Positions 1 through 4,894 of a DNA stretch of 7,577 nt are shown in pieces; the first letter of the stretch is position 1; every line of letters starts with the position of its first letter. The stretch spans positions 1-7,577 of the forward strand of contig JAITLD010000075.1 in the NCBI GenBank assembly GCA_031278055.1, in the 5' to 3' direction. The translations under genes were made by a program, and so were the position numbers. The DNA comes from Rickettsiales bacterium (GTDB taxonomy: Bacteria > Pseudomonadota > Alphaproteobacteria > Rs-D84). The notes beneath the pieces are model-generated. The model was given only the letters and a program-made list of their open reading frames with translations. It had not been told where the DNA came from and searched no databases.

Positions 1-11
1 GAATGACAAAA
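1..11. repeat. Probable truncated third copy of the ATTCCC/GGGAAT palindromic repeat
   Basis: The first 11 bases (GAATGACAAAA) are identical to 179-189, which is the outer end of the complete repeat copy at 161-188. The window therefore probably opens inside another copy in the same orientation, with most of its palindrome lying to the left of base 1. Eleven bases is short, so this is an inference that the preceding sequence would settle. Confidence 0.45.
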
Positions 12-27
12 CCCTAACGGGTTTTGT
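6..27. repeat. Perfect hairpin, 9-bp stem
   Basis: ACAAAACCC (6-14) and GGGTTTTGT (19-27) are exact complements around a TAAC loop. On the plus strand the hairpin is followed by A residues. On the minus strand it is followed by CATTC and preceded by T residues. The polarity is therefore wrong for an ordinary intrinsic terminator in either direction. It abuts the truncated repeat at the window edge and is better read as part of the palindrome cluster. Confidence 0.6.
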
Positions 28-67
28 AAAAAAAGTGCGTGGAATAAAACTTAGTAGCGTTTTTTTT

Positions 68-90
68 GACAAACAACAAAGTTGTTTGTC
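68..90. repeat. Perfect hairpin, 10-bp stem, next to repeat copy 1
   Basis: GACAAACAAC (68-77) and GTTGTTTGTC (81-90) are exact complements around an AAA loop. A run of eight T (60-67) lies on the 5' side, the wrong side for a plus-strand terminator, and the minus strand reads A residues after the stem. The right arm runs directly into the ATTCCC palindrome, so two perfect stems stand side by side at 68-110. Confidence 0.65.
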
Positions 91-112
91 ATTCCCGCGT
101 AGGCGGGAATAG
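85..112 (+). repeat. Palindromic repeat, copy 1 of an inverted pair
   Basis: This 28-bp segment contains an internal hairpin, ATTCCCGC (91-98), loop GTAG, GCGGGAAT (103-110). The whole segment is the exact reverse complement of 161-188. The ATTCCC-N8-GGGAAT core has the same layout as the dispersed dRS3 repeat of Neisseria, and similar palindromes occur in many proteobacterial genomes. That shared layout does not establish common origin. Confidence 0.8.
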
Positions 113-160
113 GGCTTGAAAAATTCAGAGTTAAAAAAATTTTTAATCAATTAAGCACTG

Positions 161-188
161 CTATTCCCGCCTACGCGGGAATGACAAA
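161..188 (-). repeat. Palindromic repeat, copy 2 of an inverted pair
   Basis: Exact 28-bp reverse complement of 85-112, with internal stem ATTCCCGC (163-170), loop CTAC and GCGGGAAT (175-182). Outside these limits the match stops at once on both sides (84 against 189, and 113 against 160). Together the copies bound a 104-bp unit, 85-188, with a 48-bp AT-rich centre. This resembles paired inverted palindromes such as REPIN/BIME units or a small MITE. I see no convincing target-site duplication. Confidence 0.8.
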
Positions 189-212
189 AAAAACTCATAA
201 CTCTGAACTCTC

Positions 213-290
213 AACTCCAAAGGATATTAATGCCAAGTGGGTCGGACAATCTCAGATAGCGACCGGCATTAATCGATATCCGAGGGAGTT
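213..290 (-). repeat. Large foldback covering the antitoxin 3' end and downstream sequence
   Basis: Four stem blocks pair in register: 213-218 with 285-290 (6 bp), 222-227 with 276-281 (6 bp), 228-234 with 265-271 (7 bp), and 240-244 with 260-264 (5 bp). That gives 24 base pairs interrupted by small bulges. The loop is 245-259 and contains the antitoxin stop codon. The right arm encodes the last antitoxin residues (NSLGYRLMPV) and the left arm lies beyond the stop. On the minus-strand transcript it would fold at the 3' end of the operon. No T tract follows immediately; the nearest, T8 (the A run at 186-193), is about 19 nt further on. It may be an mRNA 3' structure or the relic of an inverted duplication. 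Confidence 0.7.
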
Positions 291-536
291 TGTCACTTTG
301 GTAATGGTTTCGAACGATGGTTTTGTCTTGCCAGAAAGGGAGCGATAAAGATTTTCGCGACGCACACCGGCAAGTTTGGCCGCCGCCGCCATTTTGCGGC
401 GCGCACGAGCGACGTCGCCAAGAGCGACCGTTATTAGTTGCGGGTCGTTTTCCTCGAAAACCGATTCAAGATAAAGTTTTATATCTTGTTCGGAATTTAA
501 GAAATTAACTGCGTCAAATCGTGTCGTTTTAAGCAT
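252..536 (-). CDS. HigA-like antitoxin, HTH DNA-binding (HI1420/TIGR02684-like)
   Basis: This 94-aa protein is the likely antitoxin of the module and would bind and neutralise the toxin encoded just upstream. The N-terminus (TTRFDAVNFLNSEQDIKLYL, residues 4-23) and the following DPQLITVALGDVARAR (32-47) match the typical layout of the addiction-module antidote family. A Cro/C1-type helix-turn-helix spans roughly residues 40-88 (VARARRKMAAAAKLAGV, then ENLYRSLSGKTKPSFETI). The start ATG (534-536) overlaps the toxin stop in an 8-nt ATGCTTAA overlap, so translation is probably coupled. A strong Shine-Dalgarno precedes it. The protein ends in TGA. Its last ten codons lie inside the foldback at 213-290. 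Family members usually repress their own promoter with the toxin as co-repressor; here that is inferred from family behaviour. Confidence 0.9.
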   Translation of the reverse strand: MLKTTRFDAVNFLNSEQDIKLYLESVFEENDPQLITVALGDVARARRKMAAAAKLAGVRRENLYRSLSGKTKPSFETITKVTNSLGYRLMPVAI

Positions 537-846
537 TATCTGCCTCCTTTGCCAATTGCCTGGCGCGTTTTATCGCACGGGACTGTCCGCCTTTATCGCC
601 GCCACACAAAAGAATTATCCATTTATGACCGCGATTCATAGCATATAAGCGGTAACCCGGGCCGTAGTGGATTCTGATTTCGAACAGACCATCACCAATG
701 CGTTTAGTGTCACCGAAAGAACCTGTCTCTATCTGGCGAATGCGCTTGACTATTATGGCCGACGCTTTCCTATCTGTAAGCCCGGATAACCAATCACAAA
801 ATTCGATTGATAGGTCCACTGTTACCATTTGATTAAATTGTGTCAT
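529..846 (-). CDS. RelE/HigB-like toxin (HI1419/TIGR02683-like, phage Gp49-type)
   Basis: This 105-aa protein is the probable toxin. Family members of the RelE/ParE fold mostly act as ribosome-dependent mRNA interferases; that activity is family knowledge, not shown here. Diagnostic blocks are FCDWLSGLTDRKA (17-29), IVKRIRQIETGSFGDTKRIG (32-51), GLFEIRIHYGPGYRLY (53-68) and ILLCGGDKGGQSRAIKRA (78-95), all in the order expected for the killer-protein family. The toxin gene comes first and the antitoxin second, the usual order for this family. The ATG at 844-846 has no visible Shine-Dalgarno. A second ATG at 826-828 (Met7, MVTVDLS) gives 99 aa and fits the family N-terminus equally well. Full length, no frameshift, so probably functional. 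Confidence 0.88.
   Translation of the reverse strand: MTQFNQMVTVDLSIEFCDWLSGLTDRKASAIIVKRIRQIETGSFGDTKRIGDGLFEIRIHYGPGYRLYAMNRGHKWIILLCGGDKGGQSRAIKRARQLAKEADNA
543..547 (-). promoter_or_regulatory. Shine-Dalgarno of the antitoxin gene
   Basis: The minus strand reads AAAGGAGG ending at 543, six bases before the antitoxin ATG and inside the end of the toxin gene. It is far stronger than anything before the toxin start, which fits more antitoxin than toxin being made from one mRNA. Confidence 0.75.
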
Positions 847-865
847 AAATGATACAAAGTGTCAA
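837..865 (-). promoter_or_regulatory. Possible toxin-antitoxin promoter with operator dyad
   Basis: On the minus strand a consensus TTGACA (860-865) stands 17 bp from CACAAT (837-842), a 4/6 match to a -10 box. Overlapping the -35 and spacer is an imperfect palindrome, TGATAC-AAA-GTGTCA (850-864), five of six bases symmetrical, a plausible operator for antitoxin binding. If this promoter is real, transcription would start close to the second ATG at 826-828, which would support the shorter toxin and a near-leaderless mRNA. The -10 is weak, so confidence is moderate. Confidence 0.4.
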
Positions 866-930
866 GAAAAAAAATAGATAAAAAAGGACGCGGGGGCGTT
901 CACGAGATTCTTAGTTCTTCATTCTCAATT

Positions 931-947
931 TTTAATTATCAATTATT
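931..947. repeat. 17-bp AT-rich motif repeated inverted at 1107-1123
   Basis: TTTAATTATCAATTATT (931-947) is the exact reverse complement of 1107-1123, which overlaps the gyrA -10 box and leader. Fifteen bases of it (933-947) recur in direct orientation at 7445-7459 upstream of valS. It looks like a genome-wide low-complexity intergenic repeat of the TTGATAATT type rather than a specific operator. Confidence 0.6.
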
Positions 948-1080
948 GTGCCGAGACTTTTGCAATAGATTGCGAAAAATTGCACACAGACGCGGATTTG
1001 ATATTTTTTATCATTTTTTCTAAAATCAAAAATCGCCGAAAACGACATTTTTTTAACCGTATGCAAACGAAATTATTTTC

Positions 1081-1109
1081 TTGCAAGGATTTCCGCGGTT
1101 TTGTAGAAT
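1081..1109 (+). promoter_or_regulatory. Sigma70-like promoter of gyrA
   Basis: TTGCAA (1081-1086) and TAGAAT (1104-1109) are separated by exactly 17 bp, both 5/6 matches to the housekeeping consensus. Transcription would start around 1115-1117, giving a leader of about 30 nt before the gyrA start codon. It is the best promoter-like sequence in the window. Confidence 0.65.
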
Positions 1110-1132
1110 AATTGATAATTAAATAGAAAAAA

Positions 1133-1137
1133 CGGAG
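1133..1137 (+). promoter_or_regulatory. Shine-Dalgarno that fixes the gyrA start
   Basis: CGGAG lies seven bases before the ATG at 1145-1147. The next in-frame ATG (1205-1207, Met21) has no comparable site, so the longer start, which includes the unusual acidic and Pro/Ser-rich N-terminus, is preferred. Confidence 0.65.
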
Positions 1138-1144
1138 TTTTTTC

Positions 1145-3925
1145 ATGGCCGATTTATTTGATTTTATCAAGGGCGACAATAATGATGATAACAATGGCGA
1201 CGACATGACGCCTGTCGTGCCGCCGGCGCCGCAAAGCGGTTCGACTAGTGGTCCGTCGACGCCCAGCTCGTCGCTGGAACATGAAATGCAAACATCATTC
1301 CTGGACTATGCGATGTCGGTCATAACCGACCGCGCGCTGCCCGACGCGCGCGACGGGTGCAAGCCGGTTCACCGCAGGATTCTTTACGTTATGTCGGATG
1401 TCGCGCCCGCGACAAAGCCCACCGTCAAATCCGCGCGAATTGTCGGCGATGTCATGGGAAAATATCATCCGCACGGGGATTCATCTATTTACGAGGCGAT
1501 GGTGCGGATGGCGCAGGACTTTTCAATGGGCGAGCGTCTTGTATCCGGCCAGGGAAATTTCGGGTCGCGCGACGGGGACGGCGCGGCCGCCATGCGATAC
1601 ACCGAAGCCAGGCTGACAAAACTGGCGGCCATGCTGATGGATGATTTGGACAAAGATACTGTCGATTGGATGCCGAACTTCGACGGCTCGCTGAACGAGC
1701 CGCGCGTTCTGCCGGCGAAGTTTCCAAATCTGCTCGTGAACGGCGGTTCTGGAATTGCGGTCGGAATGGCGACCAATATTCCGACCTATAATTTACGCGA
1801 GGTTATGAACGGTGTTCTCGCAATGTTGGATAATCCTGAAATCACCGACGAGGAATTATTCGGTGTCATTCCGGGGCCGGACTTCCCGACAGGCGGAATC
1901 ATGATGGGCCGGACCGGCGCGTATCGCGCGCATACCGGCGGCCGCGGTAGCGTGATTGTTCGCTCGAAAACGCATTTCGAGGATTTTCGCGACCATACCG
2001 CGATTGTTGTGGACGAGATTCCGTTCGCGGTGAACAAGGCGCAGATGATAATCAAAATCGCAGAGTTGGCGAAAGAAAAAAGAATCGACGGAATTTCCGA
2101 ATTGCGCGATGAATCGTCGCACGAGGGCGTGCGCGTGGTTATCGAACTGAAACGCGACGCGATTAGCGAGGTCGTTTTGAATCAGCTGTTCCAATATACG
2201 GACATGCAGACAAGTTTTCCAATCAATATGATGGCGCTCGAAGCCGGTCGGCCGATTCTGTTCGGCGTCAAAAAAGTTCTGGAATCTTTTATTCGCTTTC
2301 GGCGCGAGATTGTGCGTCGGCGGACAATCTTCGAGCTAAATAAAGCGCGGAACAAAGCGCATACTTTGCTGGGACTGACGGCGGCTGTCGGAAACCTCGA
2401 CGAAGTGATAGAATTGATTAAATCCTCTGAATCGCCGGATGTCGCGCGGGAAAGATTGGTTGGTCGCGGATGGGCGGCCCGCGATATCGAAAATTACATC
2501 AATCTGATTGACGATCCTAACTGCCGGTATGATGAATCGGACGGAATGCTCTACATGTCGGACGAACAGGCCAAAGCGATTCTGGAATTGCAGCTGCACA
2601 AGCTGACGGGCCTTGAGCGCGAAAAAATTCTGGGCGATTTGGTCGAGCTGGGCGCGGAAATCAAGCGACTGCTTGAAATTCTGGGCAGCAGTGAAAAAAT
2701 CACGCAAATTATTCGCGACGAAACCATGGCGATTATCGAAAACTTTGGACATGACCGCCTGACGCAAATCGCAGATGCCGAAGTTGACATGGACATGGAG
2801 GATTTGATTGCCGAGGAAGACATGGTTATTACAATAACCAGCACCGGATATATAAAACGCGTCGCTTTGGATACATACCGCGCGCAAAGGCGCGGGGGAA
2901 AGGGACGAAACGCTATGGCTATGAAAGACGAGGATTACATCGCTGATGTGTTCATTGCGAACACGCATACGCCGCTTTTGTTCTTTTCATCGGCGGGGAT
3001 GTGCTATCGCCTGAAAACATACAAGCTGCCCGAGGGCGGCGCGGCCGCAAAAGGCCGGCCGTTAGTAAACTTATTGCCGTTGTCTGCGGGCGAGACAATT
3101 ACAACGATTTTGCCAGAGCCCGATTCCAAAGACGGATATTTGATGTTCGCGACAAAGAACGGGAATATAAGAAGAAACAAGATTTCCGATTTCGAATCGA
3201 TTCGCGCCAATGGAAAAATCGCGATGAAACTGGATTCGGGCGACTCTTTAATCGCCGTTCGCGCGGTTGCGGAAAATCAGGACGTGTTGCTGTCGACATA
3301 CCGCGGCAAAGCGATTCGTTTTGCCGTTCCGGAAATTCGCGTTTTTGCCGGTCGGGCGTCCGACGGCGTCCGCGCGATTAAGTTGTCCGACGACGACCGC
3401 GTGATTGACATGGCCGTTTTAATACATGCCGACGAGGATTCCGAGACGCGCGCCGCTTACATCAAGCAATCGCGGGCCGAGCGTCGGGCCATGACAGGAA
3501 TCGAGGAAGAAGCGTCTGATGATGAAGAGGCGACCAGTCTGGTTTTGTCTGATGAAAAGTATCAGCGAATGAAAGCAGACGAACAATTTATTCTGACGGT
3601 TTCGGAAAACGGTTTCGGCAAGCGCACGAGCTCGTATGAATATCGCGCGACGCACCGCGGCGGCAATGGATTTTCCGGAATAAAATTGGGCGGAAAGAAT
3701 ACCGCGGTCATCTCGTCCATGCCGGTTAAAGACGACATGGATTTGTTGCTGGTGACGGATGGCGGAAAAATCATCCGGACGCCTGCCGGGGAAATTCGAA
3801 TCGCGGGTCGCAGCACCGCGGGCGTGACTTTGTTCCGCACCGCGGACGACGAGAAAGTCATCAGCGCGACGATGATAGAGCATGATGATGAAACGGAAGA
3901 AATAAAGGCGGAGGAAAATGAATAA
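1145..3925 (+). CDS. gyrA: DNA gyrase subunit A
   Basis: GyrA is the DNA-cleaving subunit of the A2B2 gyrase that introduces negative supercoils using ATP. The 926-aa protein has a winged-helix/cleavage region with KPVHRRIL (73-80), the quinolone-resistance region [11 protein letters not shown] (108-118) and the catalytic tyrosine in AMRYTEAR (Tyr152). The GyrA box QRRGGKG (581-587) in the C-terminal pinwheel separates it from ParC. The position equivalent to E. coli Ser83 is Ser113 and that of Asp87 is Glu117, as in several wild-type GyrA proteins, so no classical resistance change is seen. Two oddities stand out. The N-terminus is about 30 residues longer than in E. coli and rich in D/N, then P/S. 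An acidic, charged insertion (about 764-812) interrupts the pinwheel blades. The C-terminus is acidic. The last 8 nt overlap the next ORF. Confidence 0.98.
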   Translation: MADLFDFIKGDNNDDNNGDDMTPVVPPAPQSGSTSGPSTPSSSLEHEMQTSFLDYAMSVITDRALPDARDGCKPVHRRILYVMSDVAPATKPTVKSARIVGDVMGKYHPHGDSSIYEAMVRMAQDFSMGERLVSGQGNFGSRDGDGAAAMRYTEARLTKLAAMLMDDLDKDTVDWMPNFDGSLNEPRVLPAKFPNLLVNGGSGIAVGMATNIPTYNLREVMNGVLAMLDNPEITDEELFGVIPGPDFPTGGIMMGRTGAYRAHTGGRGSVIVRSKTHFEDFRDHTAIVVDEIPFAVNKAQMIIKIAELAKEKRIDGISELRDESSHEGVRVVIELKRDAISEVVLNQLFQYTDMQTSFPINMMALEAGRPILFGVKKVLESFIRFRREIVRRRTIFELNKARNKAHTLLGLTAAVGNLDEVIELIKSSESPDVARERLVGRGWAARDIENYINLIDDPNCRYDESDGMLYMSDEQAKAILELQLHKLTGLEREKILGDLVELGAEIKRLLEILGSSEKITQIIRDETMAIIENFGHDRLTQIADAEVDMDMEDLIAEEDMVITITSTGYIKRVALDTYRAQRRGGKGRNAMAMKDEDYIADVFIANTHTPLLFFSSAGMCYRLKTYKLPEGGAAAKGRPLVNLLPLSAGETITTILPEPDSKDGYLMFATKNGNIRRNKISDFESIRANGKIAMKLDSGDSLIAVRAVAENQDVLLSTYRGKAIRFAVPEIRVFAGRASDGVRAIKLSDDDRVIDMAVLIHADEDSETRAAYIKQSRAERRAMTGIEEEASDDEEATSLVLSDEKYQRMKADEQFILTVSENGFGKRTSSYEYRATHRGGNGFSGIKLGGKNTAVISSMPVKDDMDLLLVTDGGKIIRTPAGEIRIAGRSTAGVTLFRTADDEKVISATMIEHDDETEEIKAEENE

Positions 3926-4088
3926 GAAAGAAATCGACGATATTTTGGAAAAATTTGGCAACGGGTCCGACATTCGGAATGTCGAAAATCCAAGGGAACG
4001 CCAGCTGAGGGAGCTGGCCGAAAAATACAGGTATAATTATCCGAAGTATCTTGAAGAGGCGGAAAAATTGCAGAAAGAGTATAGCTAG
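3918..4088 (+). CDS. Uncharacterised 56-aa charged protein, coupled to gyrA
   Basis: I do not recognise this small protein. It starts at ATG 3918-3920, overlaps the end of gyrA by 8 nt (ATGAATAA), and ends with TAG at 4086-4088. A GGAGG sequence (3910-3914) inside the gyrA end precedes the start, with a short three-base gap, so translation is probably coupled to gyrA. The sequence begins [14 protein letters not shown] and contains [12 protein letters not shown], then [14 protein letters not shown] at the C-terminus. It is highly charged, has no Cys or Trp, no signal peptide and no membrane segment, and should form one or two amphipathic helices. MerR-family gene follows after 9 nt. Length, coupling and codon use resembling gyrA support a real gene, but with no homolog recognised it stays hypothetical. 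Confidence 0.7.
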   Translation: MNKKEIDDILEKFGNGSDIRNVENPRERQLRELAEKYRYNYPKYLEEAEKLQKEYS

Positions 4089-4097
4089 AAGGACAAG

Positions 4098-4448
4098 ATG
4101 GCCGAATATTTTATGCCGATTTCAGAACTTGCGAAAAAACTGGATGTGCCGGCGCACACGCTGCGGTACTGGGAAAAAGAGTTTCCGTCATTGATTGCCC
4201 CGACGACGGGCGCGGGCGGACGCAGGTATTACCGCAATACAACTGTCGATAGCGCGGTTGCCTTGAAAAAATATCTCTATGCGGACGGATACACGATTGA
4301 CGGCGTTAAAAAATTAATCGCGGGCGGAAAGTTCTCGACATCGCCCGTCGAATCGAAGTCCGCACCGTCCGCCGAATATAAAAAATCTGATTTGGATTCT
4401 GCAATTAAATTGCTGAAAGAAGCAAAGGCGATTTTAGAAGGAGATTAA
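4098..4448 (+). CDS. MerR-family transcriptional regulator (MlrA-like HTH)
   Basis: A 116-aa DNA-binding regulator. The winged helix-turn-helix occupies roughly residues 5-75: MPISELAKKLDVPAHTLRYW (6-25), the wing with GGRRYYR (40-46), then a helix ending DGYTIDGVKKLI. The pattern AHTLRYWEKEF with GGRRYYR closely resembles the small MerR proteins found next to ihfA in many Alphaproteobacteria, although no ihfA is present here. There are no cysteines, so metal or redox sensing of the classical MerR kind is unlikely. The C-terminus (about 84-116) is only a low-complexity linker and one helix (LDSAIKLLKEAKAIL), so no effector domain is visible. An AAGGA site sits 4-5 bases before the ATG, and the gene follows the 56-aa ORF by 9 nt, implying one operon with gyrA. 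Its target is unknown. Confidence 0.9.
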   Translation: MAEYFMPISELAKKLDVPAHTLRYWEKEFPSLIAPTTGAGGRRYYRNTTVDSAVALKKYLYADGYTIDGVKKLIAGGKFSTSPVESKSAPSAEYKKSDLDSAIKLLKEAKAILEGD

Positions 4449-4451
4449 AAA

Positions 4452-4508
4452 ATGTTCGGGCATGCTATTGAAAAGCTTCCGATGAAACTTTATGTCGGGC
4501 GCGGATGA
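4452..4508 (+). CDS. Possible 18-aa micro-ORF after the MerR gene
   Basis: A short frame, MFGHAIEKLPMKLYVGRG, starts three bases after the MerR stop. GGAG (4440-4443), within the MerR end, lies eight bases before the ATG, and the frame ends in TGA at 4506-4508, three bases before the convergent gene. The spacing looks like a coupled ORF, but the length is too small to judge coding from sequence. It could equally be random sequence or the stub of a gene lost by deletion. No family recognised. Confidence 0.25.
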   Translation: MFGHAIEKLPMKLYVGRG

Positions 4509-4511
4509 TTT

Positions 4512-4844
4512 TCATTTTGTTTTATCTTGCAGGTTAGAGGCGTTGAAAATATTTTGTTCAAATCCCATGGTTGGGTCGTGTATGTCCCGATATTTCTTTT
4601 TGAGGATTTTCAAGGATATTTCCTCAAACGTCATGTCCTGATTCACATCCATGATTCCGTTTTCGGCGCATTCGCGCAGCAGTATTTTTTTCGATTTTTT
4701 TCTTACGAAATAAATCCCTTGAAAATGAAATTGCAGTCGATGGAAAGTTTCATTAACCGCGCGGCCCAGGCGGAAAAAAAGATTATCCGTTTTTTGCGAT
4801 TTTATTTCCCCGCCGGTATTAATCTCGACCGGATATTTTTCCAT
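4512..4844 (-). CDS. Uncharacterised 110-aa protein downstream of valS
   Basis: I do not recognise this protein. It starts at ATG 4842-4844 with a good AGGGAG Shine-Dalgarno (4853-4858) eight bases upstream, 50 nt after the valS stop, and ends in TGA. Readable blocks are FFRLGRAVNETFHRLQFHFQ (about 23-42), IYFVRKKSKKILLRECAENG (44-63) and MTFEEISLKILKKKYRDIHD (71-90). It is basic in the middle, contains a single Cys, and has no signal peptide or membrane segment. The N-terminal and C-terminal tails look disordered. The gene is lower in GC than valS. Position and ribosome binding site support a real gene, probably transcribed with valS. The plus-strand frame over the same bases (4527-5111) is judged a shadow. 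Function cannot be assigned. Confidence 0.65.
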   Translation of the reverse strand: MEKYPVEINTGGEIKSQKTDNLFFRLGRAVNETFHRLQFHFQGIYFVRKKSKKILLRECAENGIMDVNQDMTFEEISLKILKKKYRDIHDPTMGFEQNIFNASNLQDKTK

Positions 4845-4894
4845 TTTGCATACTCCCTACGTTTATCTAAAAAATTCAGACATTCAGGTTGGCG

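Larger units (their letters stand above)
847..1144. other. Intergenic region between divergent toxin-antitoxin module and gyrA
   Basis: About 300 bp without a convincing gene. The left end carries the toxin-antitoxin control region and the right end the gyrA promoter and leader. The middle is AT-rich, with runs such as A8 at 867-874 and T-rich tracts. A minus-strand reading frame at 943-1206 runs antisense into gyrA, lacks a Shine-Dalgarno and resembles no protein family, so I do not call it. Confidence 0.6.

Noticed and set aside
6..90. Hairpins at 6-27 and 68-90 as intrinsic terminators
   Set aside because: The T runs lie on the 5' side of the stems on the plus strand, and the minus strand has A runs after the stem at 68-90 and CATTC after that at 6-27. 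Neither strand shows stem followed by T tract.
85..188. CRISPR array
   Set aside because: Only two full repeat copies, inverted with respect to each other and each palindromic, with no direct-repeat and spacer periodicity and no cas gene.
961..984. TGCAAT/ATTGCA dyad upstream of gyrA as an operator or DnaA site
   Set aside because: Six-base arms around a 12-base loop, not extendable, and no match to a DnaA box.
943..1206. 87-aa minus-strand frame in the gap upstream of gyrA
   Set aside because: Begins inside gyrA, crosses its promoter and AT-rich leader, lacks a Shine-Dalgarno and reads as low-complexity Lys/Phe/Ser.
1478..1510. Quinolone-resistance mutation in gyrA
   Set aside because: The Ser83 equivalent is serine. 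Glu at the Asp87 equivalent is the natural residue in several susceptible bacteria such as Staphylococcus aureus, so it is no evidence of resistance.
2336..2968. 210-aa minus-strand reading frame inside gyrA
   Set aside because: Antisense to well-conserved gyrA codons, no ribosome binding site, and composition typical of a mirrored frame. Treated as a shadow.
4475..4500. Terminator between the convergent operons
   Set aside because: Best stem is only four Watson-Crick pairs plus two wobble pairs (4479-4484 with 4493-4498), with no adjacent T tract on the plus strand and only four T on the minus strand.
4452..4511. Recoding of UGA as tryptophan, which would extend the 18-aa ORF
   Set aside because: valS, the antitoxin and the 110-aa gene all end sensibly at TGA, and conserved tryptophans use TGG.
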